Source: Lactifluus volemus (Eukaryota > Basidiomycota > Agaricomycetes > Russulales > Russulaceae). Taken from it: a stretch of 64,000 nt of DNA. The notes beneath the pieces were generated by a model. The model worked only from the letters and a program-made list of their open reading frames with translations, did not search any database and was not told where the DNA came from. Position 1 is the first letter of the stretch. Every line of letters begins with the position of its first letter. A program made the position numbers and the translations under genes. This document shows, one piece after another, positions 33,607-46,549 of the stretch. The stretch lies in assembly GCA_022376515.1 (NCBI GenBank), contig WTXI01000026.1, positions 310,001 to 374,000 of the forward strand, in the 5' to 3' direction.

Positions 33607-35174
33607 TTGTGAAGACCAAGTCGAAGTAAATGAGATGGAGAAGGTTTTCTCTTTGACCGAGAGGTGTTTTCAAAAAGATTGAGAAAGATGATTTAGAAAA
33701 AACGCTAGGGGGTGGTCCTTTTAAAGTGCACGAGTGCCATGCCAGCGCCACTCTTGAACTGTAGTAGTAGTAGTTGCTTCATCTTCATCATGGCATTGGC
33801 AGGCGGTGCCCGGTTCAGCTGCTATAGTGATTATACTGGATGACCTATGTAGTGATAAGACGGGATCCCGGGACTGCTTGCATTGGACGCCGATTCAGTC
33901 AAGTTTACCATTAATTTCTGGAAAAGGCAGGATACTTACTGAGACATAGCCTAGAACCACGAAGAGTCTGCAAGCTGGACTCAGAAAAAAATATTTGATA
34001 GCCAGCCAGAAGTGGTTCCAATGCGACCCACGATAGCGGCTACAGCTGAAGTAGTTGTCCAGACACATTGTGAACGATCGATTAAATTCATATCAACCCT
34101 GTTACCGGAGGGACGTAACCGCGTTTGAAACAAGCCAAAACTAGGCTCTGGCAAACTTTTTTACAGTCAGCCGTGCGGTCTAATGTATGTCAAATTTGGA
34201 GGGGAAGAACCGGCCACTTGATAAAAGTGCCACTACTAGGATACATTTGGGCAGACAGGATCCAAGCGCTGGATGAATCCGTGGGACCTACGACAGCACG
34301 CCAGAGATAGCTGAGACCCGGGTAATCGGACTAGCAAATGAAAAGCACCTCCGGTCTTGCCTCTGAGCGACTGGACTGTTCGTAAGCCCTGAACCTGCTA
34401 TGATCAGCGACAACTCTTGCGAAGGCCACGATAGGTTACCAACGACCTCGACACGAAGAGAACGAGGACTGGAGCTTTCTCAGCATAGTGTGAACCTTGG
34501 AGAGATCAAGGGTCAGTCCGCCAGAGTTACAGATGAGGCGCCAGTGCTGAGATTTAATCGAAGTACGTGATGCTAACGCATAATAGCGCGCAAGTTGTGG
34601 TACCTCGGAAGAAGTAGCTTCCGGGTTAGTCCAGTAAGGCATAGGCGCTTGGTTAGGATAGGTCTCAGTGGGTGCATGATTGGATGGTCAACTCGATGTG
34701 GTCACTGGGAAACCCACTTAAACTGAAAGCTAATTGGGACGGCGGCGGGAGGATAGCTTGTGAGGACATCACAACCACCCCTTGCCGAGCGATGCCGTAT
34801 CGGAGTTTTTAAATGCACCCATCGCAAATGTACTATTTATTAATAATGAAATCTTATCATGTCGTTATCACAGAACACGCATCAAACGACCAATTATATC
34901 CGCTTCACCACAGATTTCGTACTGTATGATATCTCTTTTCGCAATTAATGTCAGTATTCATTTATAGTCCATAGCCATTCCATTACATTCTTCATCCAGT
35001 AGCAGAAATCACCATGCTCGGGAGCAACCAAGCGGAACATCAGATTTGGTCCAAGAGCGTGTTGTCCCGTATCACAGGTCTAGACTCTAGATGCACGAAT
35101 GTCAGCTCGCGGGCCGGGAAAAGCCACCTTTATTAGTATCAAGGCACCGTTCCCCATCCATCCCCATCACCACC
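33607..35174. other. Intergenic region
   Basis: About 1.57 kb with only short frames and no family resemblance. It holds the promoter of the unknown minus-strand gene and of phospholipase D. A possible CA/CG-poor, A+T-richer stretch occupies 34790-34980. Nothing else supportable. Confidence 0.45.
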
Positions 35175-38100
35175 ATGTCTTTCCTCACTCATCTCATTGA
35201 ACGCTTACCGGAGGGTATACAGCGCACCGAAGATACAATCCTCGGTCCGTACTTCGACTTATCATCCTGGCTAAGTTTTCTGACATTCAGATTCGTTCCT
35301 AAACATAGGGGTCTTGGATCCGAATAGTGAGTTAGGGTCTGTGGTTATCCTAGCGACCCCTCATCAGGGAGTAGGAAGGCATGACACTCCTGAGGCGAAG
35401 GTTCACGATGAAATACGAGCACAAATCAACGCGAATCACCGATTTGAAAGCTTTGCGGACCAACGACCCCATAATTCTGTCAAGTGGTATGTAATGTTTC
35501 AATAGCAGTCAGCTACTTCTTACCAGGATGCTTCAGGCACATAGATGGCCATGACTATTTCTATGCTCTGTCTGAGATGCTTGAAGGCGCAAGGGAGTGC
35601 ATCTTTATACTGGTATAGATCATCTCTCGTGTTTTCCTTCCCATGTGACCCCCTCGTAAGGACTGGTGGTTAACTCCTGAACTCTATCTACGCCGTCCGC
35701 CCGCGTACCATCAAGAGTGGCGCCTTGATAGAATTCTCAAGCGCAAAGCTGATCAAGGGGTGAAAATATATGTCGTCGTTTATAAGGAGGTACGGAGCCA
35801 CTACCGTCTCGACAATTCGTCAGTTCTGAGACGCTCAAGGTTACTCAAACGATGACCATGAGCTCTGCCCACACCAAGGTAAGACGCCCTACTACTGAGC
35901 TACACACACCGACACCTGATGGTACTCTGGTTCTCAGAGAGCTCTCGAGGCCTTACATCCCAACATCGCATGTATGCGGCATCCAGACCATATCGGGTCC
36001 AAAGGTGAGCGCTTATTTTTCCGTCTAGTTGATTTATTGATCTCGTAGATAATGTCGAGTTTTGGTCTCACCACGAGAAAGTCGTTGTTGTCGACAATCA
36101 TCGCGCATGTATTGGGGGCTTGATATTTGTTTTGGTCGTTGGGACACCCAGAATCACCCACTTGCCGACGCACATCCGACAGATTTCTCGCGCACCCTCT
36201 TTCCAGGCCAAGATTACAACAATGCGCGCATCACGGACTTTCATGAGGTCAGCAACTATGTAAATGAAACTATTTCCGTCTTGGAGAGTCCTCGCATGCC
36301 ATGGCACGATGTAAGTTTGTTAGGGTTCTTTCATTTAGCCCTATTTCACATGTAGCACTAGGTACACATGACGATCGATGGCCCCGTCGTCCTTGACATT
36401 GTCCAGCACTTCGTTGAAAGGTGGAACGAGGTCAAGCATCGCAAGGTGTGCTATTCTCCACGAAGTAATTTTGGCACTCACATTTTCGCCTGCATAATAG
36501 TATAAGGATGACAAGTTCGTCTTCCATCCTTTTTCGTACTCACCGCTACTGCTGATTACGTCGCTCAAGTCGCTACGACTGGCTTGCGCTCCCACACGAT
36601 GTCGTAGCCGCCCCAAACGAAGCAGTTGTGCGCCATCCACACCGTGAACAATGGCATCGCATTGGTCGGCATTTCAAGCAGCGCTTCCACAGCTTGTGCA
36701 GGGACAGAGGTGGAGAAAATGATCCCGATTATACATTTTACTCAAGGCCGCCTTATGGGACATGTCGCGTACAGGTCGTTCGGAGTGTCAGCGATTGGAG
36801 CCACGGTGTGTTGACAGAACACAGCATTCAGAATGCCTGTGAGAAGAATGGCTTGTATCAAAATGCGGGCTGATAGATGGTGACAGATATACAGTTGATT
36901 CGAGAAGCAAATCACTTCATTTACATCGGTATGTGGCCCCCAGTCTCGAATTGTGTATATGCCAGCCTAAATGCATCTCGCAGAGAACCAGTTCTTGTAA
37001 GTTAGGCTATCTTCTAATTTATTAAAGGTAGCCTGATTTGTGCCTCGAGTATATCGAGCACGAAAGAGTCAGGGCCTGTGAAGAATCAGATTGCCGCTGC
37101 GCTTGTCGAGCGCATCCTTAGCGCTGCGAAGTCCCAGAGGAAATTCAAGGTGAGCATCCCTAGTCTTGTTCAAAGCGTGCCTAACGGGAGAGGGCTTTCT
37201 TACAGGTCATTGTAGTTATTCCAGAGCTTCCAGGTTTCGCAGGTGATGTGAAGAGCGAAACTTCTCTCAAGACTATCATGGCCGCTCAGTACCGTACTAT
37301 CAATCGTGGTGGAAGTAGCATATATGAGGAGATTCGTAAAGCGGGATTCGAACCGTGAGTGCCTAGTCTTGTTCAACGTTGCGCATCTGACGGACTGTAA
37401 CCCAAGCACTGACTACATCCGGTTCTACCATCTACGTGTATTCGATCGGATCAATGCTCCCATCGGTGCGCACCCCTCGTTTTCATTTTATCACACTTCT
37501 CATGTGCGCATCATAGATACCCTCATTGCTCAGATGGAGGAAAAGTCGGGTGTCAAATTCGGCCAGGCGCAGGCAGCACTCGCGCGTCAGTGGGTCGGCG
37601 ACTCGGCGGATCGGGACATGCCGACTGAGACGACGATCAAGCTACCCGAACCAACGTCCGAAGGTATCGTCCTCAGCGCAAAGACAGAGATGAAGACAGA
37701 AAAGTACCCACTTCCCGTCTCGGTAAACGAAGCAGTTACTATGATCGAGCGGTTCGAATATAGTGCGACTGCACTCGTTGGGACTAGATATTCCGCAGTC
37801 GCTGATACGGTTGGGCAACACGCGCTACAAGATGAGACGAGGCTTGTGGATGAGCAGTGGTTAGGAAGTAAGGAAGAAGAGCTCAATTCGTACGTGTTCG
37901 TCTGATCCTGCGCCTGTGCTTATATATTCTCACCTCTCCAGATACGTGTCTGAGCTGTCATATATCCATAGCAAGCTCATGATTGTTGACGATCGTCGCG
38001 TTATCGTAAGCACGCACATGGAATTGTCGTGCAGCAATCCTCTCATTCGTCGTATTTCAGATGGGTTCGGCTAACCTGAATGACCGTAGTCAGAAGGTGC

Positions 38101-38899
38101 GCAATGCTTTGTAGAACGTGCAGATTGTCATTGACCCTGTATTCATATATTGACCGCAGGGTGGTGGTGACTCAGAGATTGCGCTGGTCGTCGAGGACGA
38201 AGATAGCATCCCGAGTATGATGGATGGCCGTCCGTACACGGCAGCCCGCTTCGCAGCGTCCCTACGGCGCAAACTCTTCCGCCGTGCGTGTCCATTGCAG
38301 TACAAATCATGGTTACATCATAACATCATATGGCCTGCGTGTTCTTGTAGAGCACGTCGGCTTAATTCCTCCTATGACCGTATCCTCCCGCCGCGAACAC
38401 GTCACTTCGTTCATGCGTCCGGCTCCAGTTCCCAATGACGACGAGACGGATCTCGAGGAGGATGCGTGGGTTGCAGACCCATTGTCCGATAGGCTGTTGA
38501 ACCTGTGGAACACTACCGCACGAGTGAATCGTGAGGTGTTTACGGAGCTCTTCCGCCCAGTGCCGAGTAATCTCGTGCACAACTGGAATGCCTATCGTGT
38601 AAGTATTGGGCGTTGCCGGTTCCTTGGCCCTGATAAGTTACCACGTACAGTCATATACGCCTAAAGTCAAAGTTGGGCACGTCGTTCCCGGGGTGTCGCT
38701 CGATCGTGTGAAGGAGAGACTTTCGCTTGTGCGCGGATCACTTGTGGAAGCCCCAATCGTATGTTGCTTTTTTATCCGCTTCATTTGTAGTTCCTGGTCC
38801 TGACTTTGAGAAACACAGGATTTTCTGATCGATGAGAAAGACTTTGTGGAAGGCCCGGATTGGATTGGGCTCAATCCTACGCTTCCGATCTATATCTGA
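35175..38899 (+). CDS. Phospholipase D family protein, with one frameshift
   Basis: About 16 short exons encode over 800 residues ([16 protein letters not shown] to [10 protein letters not shown]). Phospholipase D hydrolyses phosphatidylcholine to phosphatidic acid using two HxKxxxxD motifs. The first is [19 protein letters not shown] (about 36066-36118), the second [14 protein letters not shown] followed by [11 protein letters not shown] (about 37960-38095). Other family blocks are [67 protein letters not shown] and DFLIDEKDF. No PX or PH domain is visible. Just after HKD1 the frame breaks: ATTGGGGGCTTGAT (36111-36124) needs one more base, probably a G6 run read as G5, to give [13 protein letters not shown]. 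Everything else is intact, so this is either an assembly error or a very recent mutation. Confidence 0.88.
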
Positions 38900-39320
38900 A
38901 TACGAAAATGTATACTGTATTTAACTTGACTGTACTCCTACCCCTCGAATTGAGGGTTGCTCCACCAAGGCCTCGGAGCATTTATATAACTGAATCAGCA
39001 TCCTCCTCGGGCACTGTGCGAGCGTCTATCAGACTGTTATTACCCGAGTCTGTCACGTACCCTTCCCTCAAATTGAGGGTTACAGCATTATTACAATTGA
39101 GTGGTTCGCCCTCGGGCACTGTGACTACTCACAAACTCAGTTGTATAAATACGTTTTCCGAGTCCGGTCATCGATATGGGCCTTCGTCTTTTTCGACCTC
39201 AGGGATAGCAGGACTGGTCACTCACTGCGCCATCTCCGCCATAGTGTTGTGAGAGATTTCTAATTTATCTCGCCTCGCTCCTTACTTATGATGATTCTTA
39301 GGTTGTTTTTTCCAAACCAT
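38900..39320. other. Intergenic with short inverted/direct motifs
   Basis: Between phospholipase D and the Prm10-like gene. A short palindromic unit, CCTC(G/A)AATTGAGGGTT, occurs at about 38944 and 39065, each followed about 80-110 bp later by CCTCGGGCACTGTG. These could be regulatory or a small old duplication. No gene is seen. Confidence 0.5.
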
Positions 39321-40518
39321 ATGTCTAATCACTATCACTTTCCCTCGGCGGAATGCTCGCTCGGCGAAGGATCCTCGGTACCCGCTTGCACTCCAGGGAA
39401 CCGCACTCCTCGTCACGTTCAATGGGCAAGTGAGGTCGATGAGGATAACAGGATACGTGGCCATGCTTCAGAGGGTGCCTCGGATGTAACCTCAACGCAT
39501 GAGCTGGATGAAGCTGGTCTTGATGTGACTAACCTTTATTCCATTCTGGGCCTTCCTTACTTACTGATGTTCACAGCCAGCCGCCTTTCGAACACTTACC
39601 CATGCTCTCGAGCTTCATCGCTCCAGCTCTGTACCAACTCTTCCATCTATCCCTGCTCCTTCCAATACGTCCCAAACGTCGCCATTATATACGCCTTCCT
39701 CAGCCGAGTCATCTATGCCGGCTTCTCCAAAACATCTCGGAACAGAAATAAATGTACCTGGTGGGGTATTCATCGAACCCCATGAGCGTGCAGGGCTTCC
39801 AATACGGCGCGCCGACGACAACGTAGAACGCGGCTTTTCAGACGGTGAGGTACGTGCCGCCCATCTTGTTTCGTGCACATTTCAAGGACCCTTTCTCCAA
39901 GTACTTTTATCGTCGGCCCTCCCGTTCAACTCAACTCAAGCTTAACAATGTTACAGATGCGGAGGATCCTGTGACTCATACGACCTTGCCAATGACGCGT
40001 CCCAGCGGAGGAATACTTGCCGCGTTGCTGGCTCTATACGACCAGAAATTTCCCACCCCTTCGGTCTCGGACACATCGACGTTGAACTTCCCCGAGAGCC
40101 GTCCACGCGTCTCCCCAACTCATTCTCTACTCGAGCTCGCATCAGCATCGGGGAAGCGAATTGCAAATGCATCCAAGGCGTTACACCTTCCAGAGCCACG
40201 CCTACGAAGGGAACGCAATGCTGCGGGTGTCTGGGGCCCACTGATCGCTTGCACGACAGGCTCCCTTGTCGGCGCGGCCGCCCCTACCCACAGTACCATC
40301 GCCCCAGATATCAAAAGACATGGGTATCACCTCTCGCGGTTCGTATATGACTTCTTTTCTGTCGCATTAAACTCGCTGAGAACCTCCCATAGCTACTCCA
40401 TGGAAAATAGTGTTCCCACTGCTTCCACGCATCCCCCGTTGAAAAGGCCCCGGGGCATGTCATTCGAAGGAAACACTGGTATGCAGCGCCATTCTATCAC
40501 ATCTTCATCTTCCTAAAC

Positions 40519-40564
<46 letters not shown>

Positions 40565-42618
40565 ACACACATCGGTCCGCATGCACCTTTGTTAGCTTCC
40601 AATTCGTTGGCATCGCGCGAACACTTTGCGACGGGTATTGAGGACTTGCAAGATTTACCCAAACACGGTTGGATTAGCGACCAAGGTGCCTTCCTGGGCA
40701 CGCCGAACATGGCAACAGATAGCGCACGGTTTAATGAGAAGGGATATTGGAGCACTGACACGGAAAACGACGGGAGACGTGGTGCGACTACCTGGAGACG
40801 TGAGAAGAAGAAACGACGTAGGCGCAAGGCCGAGATCTACGTGAGTTTTTCTTTCGTGTCAATGGGGCAGCATTGGTTCAATTCTTATTTAGATCACTCG
40901 ACATATATCATCTCTGATTTCCAGGCAGACGTTCATTTTGAAGCTAGCTCGTGCCATGATGATGTTTGGAGGCCCGACACATCGTCTTCAGTCACAGATA
41001 CAGAGCACGGCACGCGTCCTCGAGATCTCGCTATCTTGCCTGTACCTCCCGGATGTGATGTTGATAGCGTTTGACGATGACGTTACAAGCACGAGTAACG
41101 TGAAGCTCATACGGCAAGGTTCGTCTCTGGACCTGGGCAAAGTACAGGATGCATACGAGATCTATTGGCAAGTATGTACAACTTGAACACAAGTCAGCAA
41201 GGAGGCAACTGAACCTCAAGCATAGGTTATCCACGACGATACGTCAGTTATAGATGCCTCAGCAGCACTGGATGCGCTCATGCTTTCAACGCCGTTATAT
41301 TCCCCATGGCAACTGATCTTTTTCGGAGGGATGGCGTCTGCATCGATCTGCAGCGTCTCCTTCAACGGCTCCTTTATTGACAGTCTCATTTCTTTCCCGC
41401 TAGGGGGGCTTCTCGTCTCCGTACAGATGCTATCAGTGAAAAATGAACTATACTCTAATGTCTTTGAGTACGTGGCACCGTTTTTGCCTTTCCTTGGGCT
41501 TAAAGCTGGGTTATACAGAATCACAATCGCGACTCTCTTGAGCTTCCTTTCTGGCGCTCTGGCTCAGACGCATAAATTCTGCTATTCCGCTGTCGCATCA
41601 TCGTCAGTCGTGCTTATTCTACCCGTACGTAACTCTTATTCTACTGCCCCATGACTTCAGGTAAAGTATTTTCCAGGGCTTTATTGTACTCTGTGGCTCG
41701 CTTGAGCTATCTTCGCGTAATATTGTTGCCGGGGCCGTACGCCTTTGTTACGCTCTTGTATATTCGCTCTTCCTTGGCTTCGGTCTCGCAATTGGGGCCG
41801 AAGTTTACGAGAAAATGACGGGACTCCAGATTTTTGGGCCAGAGGATTATTTGTGTGGGAAGAGTCACAGCGACGCGCCGTGGTACAGAGAGACACCTTC
41901 ACACTTTTGGGGTGAGCCCTCTTCTCTGTAAACCACCCTATCTATTCTCATGCTTGACGTTTGGCTAGCGTTCCTGACTGTCCCAATGTTTTCGCTCTTT
42001 CTCAGTCTACGAAATCAAGTGCCGTGGTACCGGAAGGAACTCGTGGGTTATATCTTGTCTCGCAGAAACACTGAGTGATGAGCCCTGATAGGCCGTGCTT
42101 CTGGCGATTTCGTGCGTCGGTTGGGTCACCAACCACTTTGTCGGTACCAAGTTCCCGAACCAGAGCGACATAAGTGCTGCGGTTGGGTGTGTGCATGTCG
42201 GCTTCTTACTTGCATATTTTAGTCTTTTAATGTCAACGCCTATAGTGCGTTTGCTGTAGGCATCACTGCAAACATATATGGTCGCCTCTTCGGGGGGAAT
42301 GCCTTTGTGGTGATGGTGTGTGCCACTCTATCTCTGGTGTTTCGCATCCACACAATCTAGAGCTGAGCTTTATAATCCTGACAGATCACTGGTGTACTAT
42401 TTCAGCTGCCATCGGGTCTCGGCAACGGAGGGCTTTTACATTTTGCTTCCCAACAGGCTTCCGGCAGTTCAAGTTCCACATCGTACTTGTCTGGATTCCA
42501 AGTCGCCCTGCAGCTCATTTCCGTGTCCGTTGGGCTGACCGTCGGGCTCGGTATCTCACTTGTACTTGTTTTCCCGATTCAGTCGCGCAGGCGGAAGAGT
42601 GGTGTCTTTAGCCTTTGA
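39321..42618 (+). CDS. Prm10/ThrE-like (DUF1212) multi-pass membrane protein
   Basis: A multi-exon gene with a long Ser/Pro-rich N-terminal half and a C-terminal transporter-like domain. The latter shows LKLARAMMMFGGPTHRLQSQ, STARVLEISLSCLYLPDVML, IHDDTSVIDASAALDALM, the helices WQLIFFGGMASASICSVSF, FIDSLISFPLGGLLVSVQML, HKFCYSAVASSSVVLILP|G and FIVLCGSLELSSRNIVAGAV, then LGFGLAIGAEVYEK and ITGVLFQLPSGLGNGG at the end. This is the pattern of fungal Prm10 relatives with ThrE/ThrE_2 domains; function is poorly known. The intron at 40479-40595 contains a C31(AC)10 tract. Near 39869 (CTTGTTTCGTGC) the frame seems to need one T fewer to run from RAAHLV into RAHFKDPFSKYFYRR; this may be a base error or an unrecognised splice. 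The start could also be the earlier methionine at 39288. Confidence 0.82.
40520..40570 (+). repeat. C31(AC)10 microsatellite inside an intron
   Basis: 31 C (40520-40550) followed by ten AC repeats (40551-40570). It lies 5 bp after a branch-point-like CTAAAC (40513-40518) and 25 bp before the acceptor TTGTTAG (ends 40595), in the place of the polypyrimidine tract. Confidence 0.95.
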
Positions 42619-43340
42619 TTTTGCTCGCATTTCTCCACTACTGTACTACGATAGCATTGACTGTCTCACGTGGACATGACGGTGTTCAACTTAAGCTACC
42701 GCCATACACCGTCATTTACTATCTCTTAAGCAATCGCGTCGAAACTCTAGACCTGATATAGCCTGATGCTATAAACGAATTGTATGAGACACTCGTTTTG
42801 ACCATTAATAGACAAACAAGTAACCACACGTCCGAGGCAGTTATTTATGTGTTCAACACCTATAGTCACACGGGAGTAAACAAACCAACTATCATGTGGC
42901 AAGGTAAACCAATTGTGACCGAGTGGTATATGATGATCAACTAACTAGCCGACCATGATGAGAAAATACATGTTGCGGTCGGAGGCGTTAACCCCACGGT
43001 GTCCGGACACCGCCCGTGACTCGAAAGAAAAATCGTAAAGGGGCGTGAACAGAAAGAGGTGTCCTTGGTGTAAGGTTACCAATGGGAGGAAACACAATAG
43101 GATATGGATATAAATAGAGGACTGAATTAAAGATACGGGAGCGGCAGTTAAAGAAGTTCATCGTCCAAAAATTCGCAGGCCCGGTCAACAAGATCCACCA
43201 GTCGAGACAGAAGCAACAGCAAAAGGGGCCAAGAAAGAGGGTGTATATGAAGTACAACGGGGGCATCGAACTTGTAAAGTGGCTAGGTGAAGGATAGAAA
43301 GTCTGAGAAAAAGTCTGAGGTAAATACCACGAAAGAGCAC
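42619..43340. other. Intergenic between convergent genes
   Basis: About 720 bp between the stops of the Prm10-like gene and the membrane-protein gene. It should hold two 3' ends. A 92-codon minus-strand frame at 42988-43266 has no support as a gene. Confidence 0.45.
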
Positions 43341-44952
43341 CTAATGGGTACCTCCGTAGGCATCTTCTTCAGCAAACCCGCTGTATTGACTTCCAGTGGT
43401 AGTATGCTTTTGGTTGTGGTCAGTTGCCACTTGTGTTTCGATGTGGGTTGGAGAGTAGAGCGTGCGAATGCCGCCTGGCATGCCGGCACCAGCATACGTG
43501 GGTGATGGAACGGTGGGGCCCTCTGCAACGACAGAATTTCCAACCGCACGACGTTCAGCGTACGCGCGCAGCATGTCATCCGGGGACATCACATTCGCGG
43601 GCATTGGTTGCATTGGCATGAAGGTTGACATGGCAGACGCAGATGCTGCGCTACCCGGGCTGTGAGTAGGACTTGGGATAGTAGGGAACGTCGCAGACTG
43701 AGCAGAGAAGAGAAGTTCGGGTTCCTCGCCCTCGGCGTCGGAGGAGGGGTCACCACCAGTGCGCATCACTGCGATGGAGAGGTTTAATCTGGGAGCGGGA
43801 GAAGTTAGAGGAAAGATACGCACAGCGCAGGGCGGGCATAAGGGCATCTACACTTGGGCGTGGAGTCGTCTCCGTGCCAGCTAAGTGGGCTTGAATATCT
43901 TCTATGCTGAGCGTCTCTGGGCCATTGGTCTGGGTAGGGGACAATGTGCCATCCGGTTCCAAGCCGGGAGTAGCGGGCAATGTTTTCCACCGGAGATCTG
44001 GAAGCGGTGGGACGATAGCCGTGTGAAACGCCCGACTAGTAACCGTGCGACGACCCTCGGAGCTCGGACGTACGTCAGGGGCAAACGAGACGCGTGAAAC
44101 ACGTTCGGCCATCATCTGGGTGGCGAGAGCGGAAGACCGCAGTTGCGCCGTACCATTGCTATGACCTGGGAGGACCGTACGGCCCTTTGAACCGATATTT
44201 GCTTCACCGTCTTCGACTGCAACCGAGACGGGGCGAATGTTGCCAAAGGAGAAGGCTGATCCCCGGTTTGAATCGACGGCGATGCTGTTGCGGATAGCAG
44301 CCTGGGCACCAGCAGCAGAGATGGGTTTCCAAGCTGTCGAAATAGTACTCATACGCTTGTCGACGGCCTCGCTCCACAGCTTGCGCTCCTCTCTCCCGCG
44401 CTGGCGTCTCATCTTGATGTACGCGGCGAAGATGAGCGATAAGATAAGAAGGGTCATGATAACTGCAGCGGCAGTTTTTCCGCCCGAAGTGTGCTTGTGA
44501 GAGGGAGCATTCTTCACGACAGTGACAGGATTATCAGGGTTGGAAGTGTTGGCGACGATTGGAGTGCCAGTGGAAGGAGGTTTATAGGTGACAGAGAAGA
44601 TGGGGCCAGCGGGGAAGGGTGATAGGAAAGGAGGGGTATTGGATCCGACGATGATGAGCTGAAGGTTGACGGAAGCGGTGGAGTTCCACCACTTTGGGTG
44701 CAGTAAGGTCTGATAAGAACCTGGGGAGGAGTAGACGCTTTGCCAAGAATGAACGTGGGTAGGAGTGGCGCCTACGACGTAGAGGTATATATCGAGATTG
44801 GTAGCATTGAGACAAGACGTGTCCCAGGTGATATTGATAGGTGTGGTATAGTTGAAAGACTGGGATGCAGTAGGGGACTTGTAGAACCCGCCAGTGCTGC
44901 AAGCTACAAAGGGGGATGTCAGATGCGAAGTATAAGGCGAAAGTACGTTCAA
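43341..44952 (-). CDS. Single-pass membrane protein with extracellular N-terminal domain
   Basis: The readable coding region runs from an acceptor near 44904 to the stop at 43341, with one intron (43823-43769) joining PALR to LMRTGGDPSSD. A Ser/Thr-rich N-terminal part with several N-x-(S/T) sites (NYTTPINITWDTSCLNATNL) precedes a transmembrane helix (TAAAVIMTLLILSLIFAAYI) flanked by basic residues (KMRRQRGREER). A long cytoplasmic tail of about 270 residues with phosphorylation-like Ser/Pro motifs follows. This layout is common for secreted-side sensor-like proteins of basidiomycetes. I could not settle the first exon: upstream frames give either YPTGIATTSVSTS or MGKRVPHWNSHNK before the acceptor, and no clear signal peptide. 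Function unknown. Confidence 0.72.
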
Positions 44953-45114
44953 AGAGCAAAAATGATCGGCAGAATTGAATGGAACGAGAAAACCAAGGCA
45001 GAAGAGAAAAGGATTGCAAGGACTTACACTTGTCGATACGCTTGTTGTGGCTATTCCAGTGGGGTACCCTCTTGCCCATACGAAAGTGGGTCATTGTTTG
45101 GCCTGACCGTTTAA

Positions 45115-46545
45115 GGAGTGTGACCGGTAGAAAGGAGTGGAAGGGGAGGGACGTGAAAAGAAGGAAGAGAAGCCAGAAAAAAAAAAAAAAAGAAAGAGAA
45201 AAGAGAGAGATAAGCCGGGGAAAACAAGTTGTCAACAACGGGACAAAACGAAATCGTCGTCGTCACCAAGCTTATGTCATCATCACGTTTGATCCTCGGG
45301 ACCTTGCAACACAAACTTGTTTTGTATCCCCGGGTCCGCGGGCTCAACGAGCTGAGCCATTGTTGAGTTCACAATAGACCCTGGTTCGGCTTGGCTAAGC
45401 TCCAGACTCCAGAAGCCTAGGCTGATAATTTTTGTGATCGAACAAACCGTATGAAGATGAGATTGCGTTGCCACGGCTCGGCTCAGAAGCAGCTACAAAT
45501 GAACTCAGCCAGTGAGATGGCTCCTGGTTCGGCTCGAGCTGTGTCTCGTGTCGAATCTGGAAATATTCCAATTTGGATAATGCTGTCAATGACTTGGTGC
45601 GGTTCGTTGTATGCTAGGCCATCTGGATATTTGGCATCTCTCTCTCCGTGAGTCCCCCTTTCGTCGTCTTGTGGTGGCAGCGCTCACACACTTCCTCCCC
45701 TCCCTAGACAATGATGATTTTAGGTCTTCTTCCCTAACTTCCAATTTGGTCGCCATGACATCCTATACCCTCTTTTGCTTCCCCCAACACATCCGCAACT
45801 CAGCTTTCCCTCATGTCAACTCGACCGGCATCCTCCCATCTGTCAGTGGCTCGCTGCACGACACATCCGCAGACATGTGCTATTTGGAGGCCTAGTGCCT
45901 CCTGACAAATGAAACTCTCCCCCTCGTGCTTCTAATCTCATTCTTCAGCCCTGAGCACTTCCTGGTGGGTTGTCGCTCCTAGACGTCGATCCAAGCTTGT
46001 TTGATGTGACGGAATATAGGCACAGGTGTACGTGCACCGCTGGCTTGCTTCAACTCGCCCGTCTTGAAGGCACTCACGCCCCGTCTTTAAGGCGTCTTAC
46101 AGCCCAGTGCTCAGAGTGCGCATGCACGTGCTTACATACAAGTTTAAGTCTGGCTCATGTCCTGCAACCGAGCCCACGCTCACTAGCTGTAACCACCGTC
46201 CCAGTTCTTGCCATCACCATTCGATAAAAATTTTCTACTGCCAGTTAGGAGCCTCGTCAGAAGTGAAAAAAAATAGCTACCAACGCATGCTCTCAGAATT
46301 CGCGTGAGTAACAGTTCCTGTTTCTACTTGACCAACGAAAAAATAAATTTAAAAGGAAGGGTCCTGATAACTTTTCTTATTTTTTGCATGGGTGTAGGAT
46401 GCGTGTGCGTAGAAATCGACGCGTAGTGGGCTTGGGGTTTGTGCCACTCACATTCCCGACGCAAATCTACCATCCAACTGGACTACCACGATGATGTAAT
46501 CAGAGTCATCGTTTACTTTTCTCTAGAGCTCAGCTCACCCTCCGA
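45115..46545. other. Intergenic region
   Basis: About 1.4 kb upstream of the membrane-protein gene. It has a pyrimidine-rich stretch on the minus strand (a run of 14 A at 45178-45191 on the plus strand), typical of basidiomycete promoters. I see no supportable gene. Confidence 0.45.
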
Positions 46546-46549
46546 GCCT

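Noticed and set aside
37330..37360. GGTTCGAATCC on the minus strand, like a tRNA B box
   Set aside because: The flanking bases do not form a T-arm or acceptor stem, there is no A box, and the plus strand codes for conserved phospholipase D residues (GFEP).
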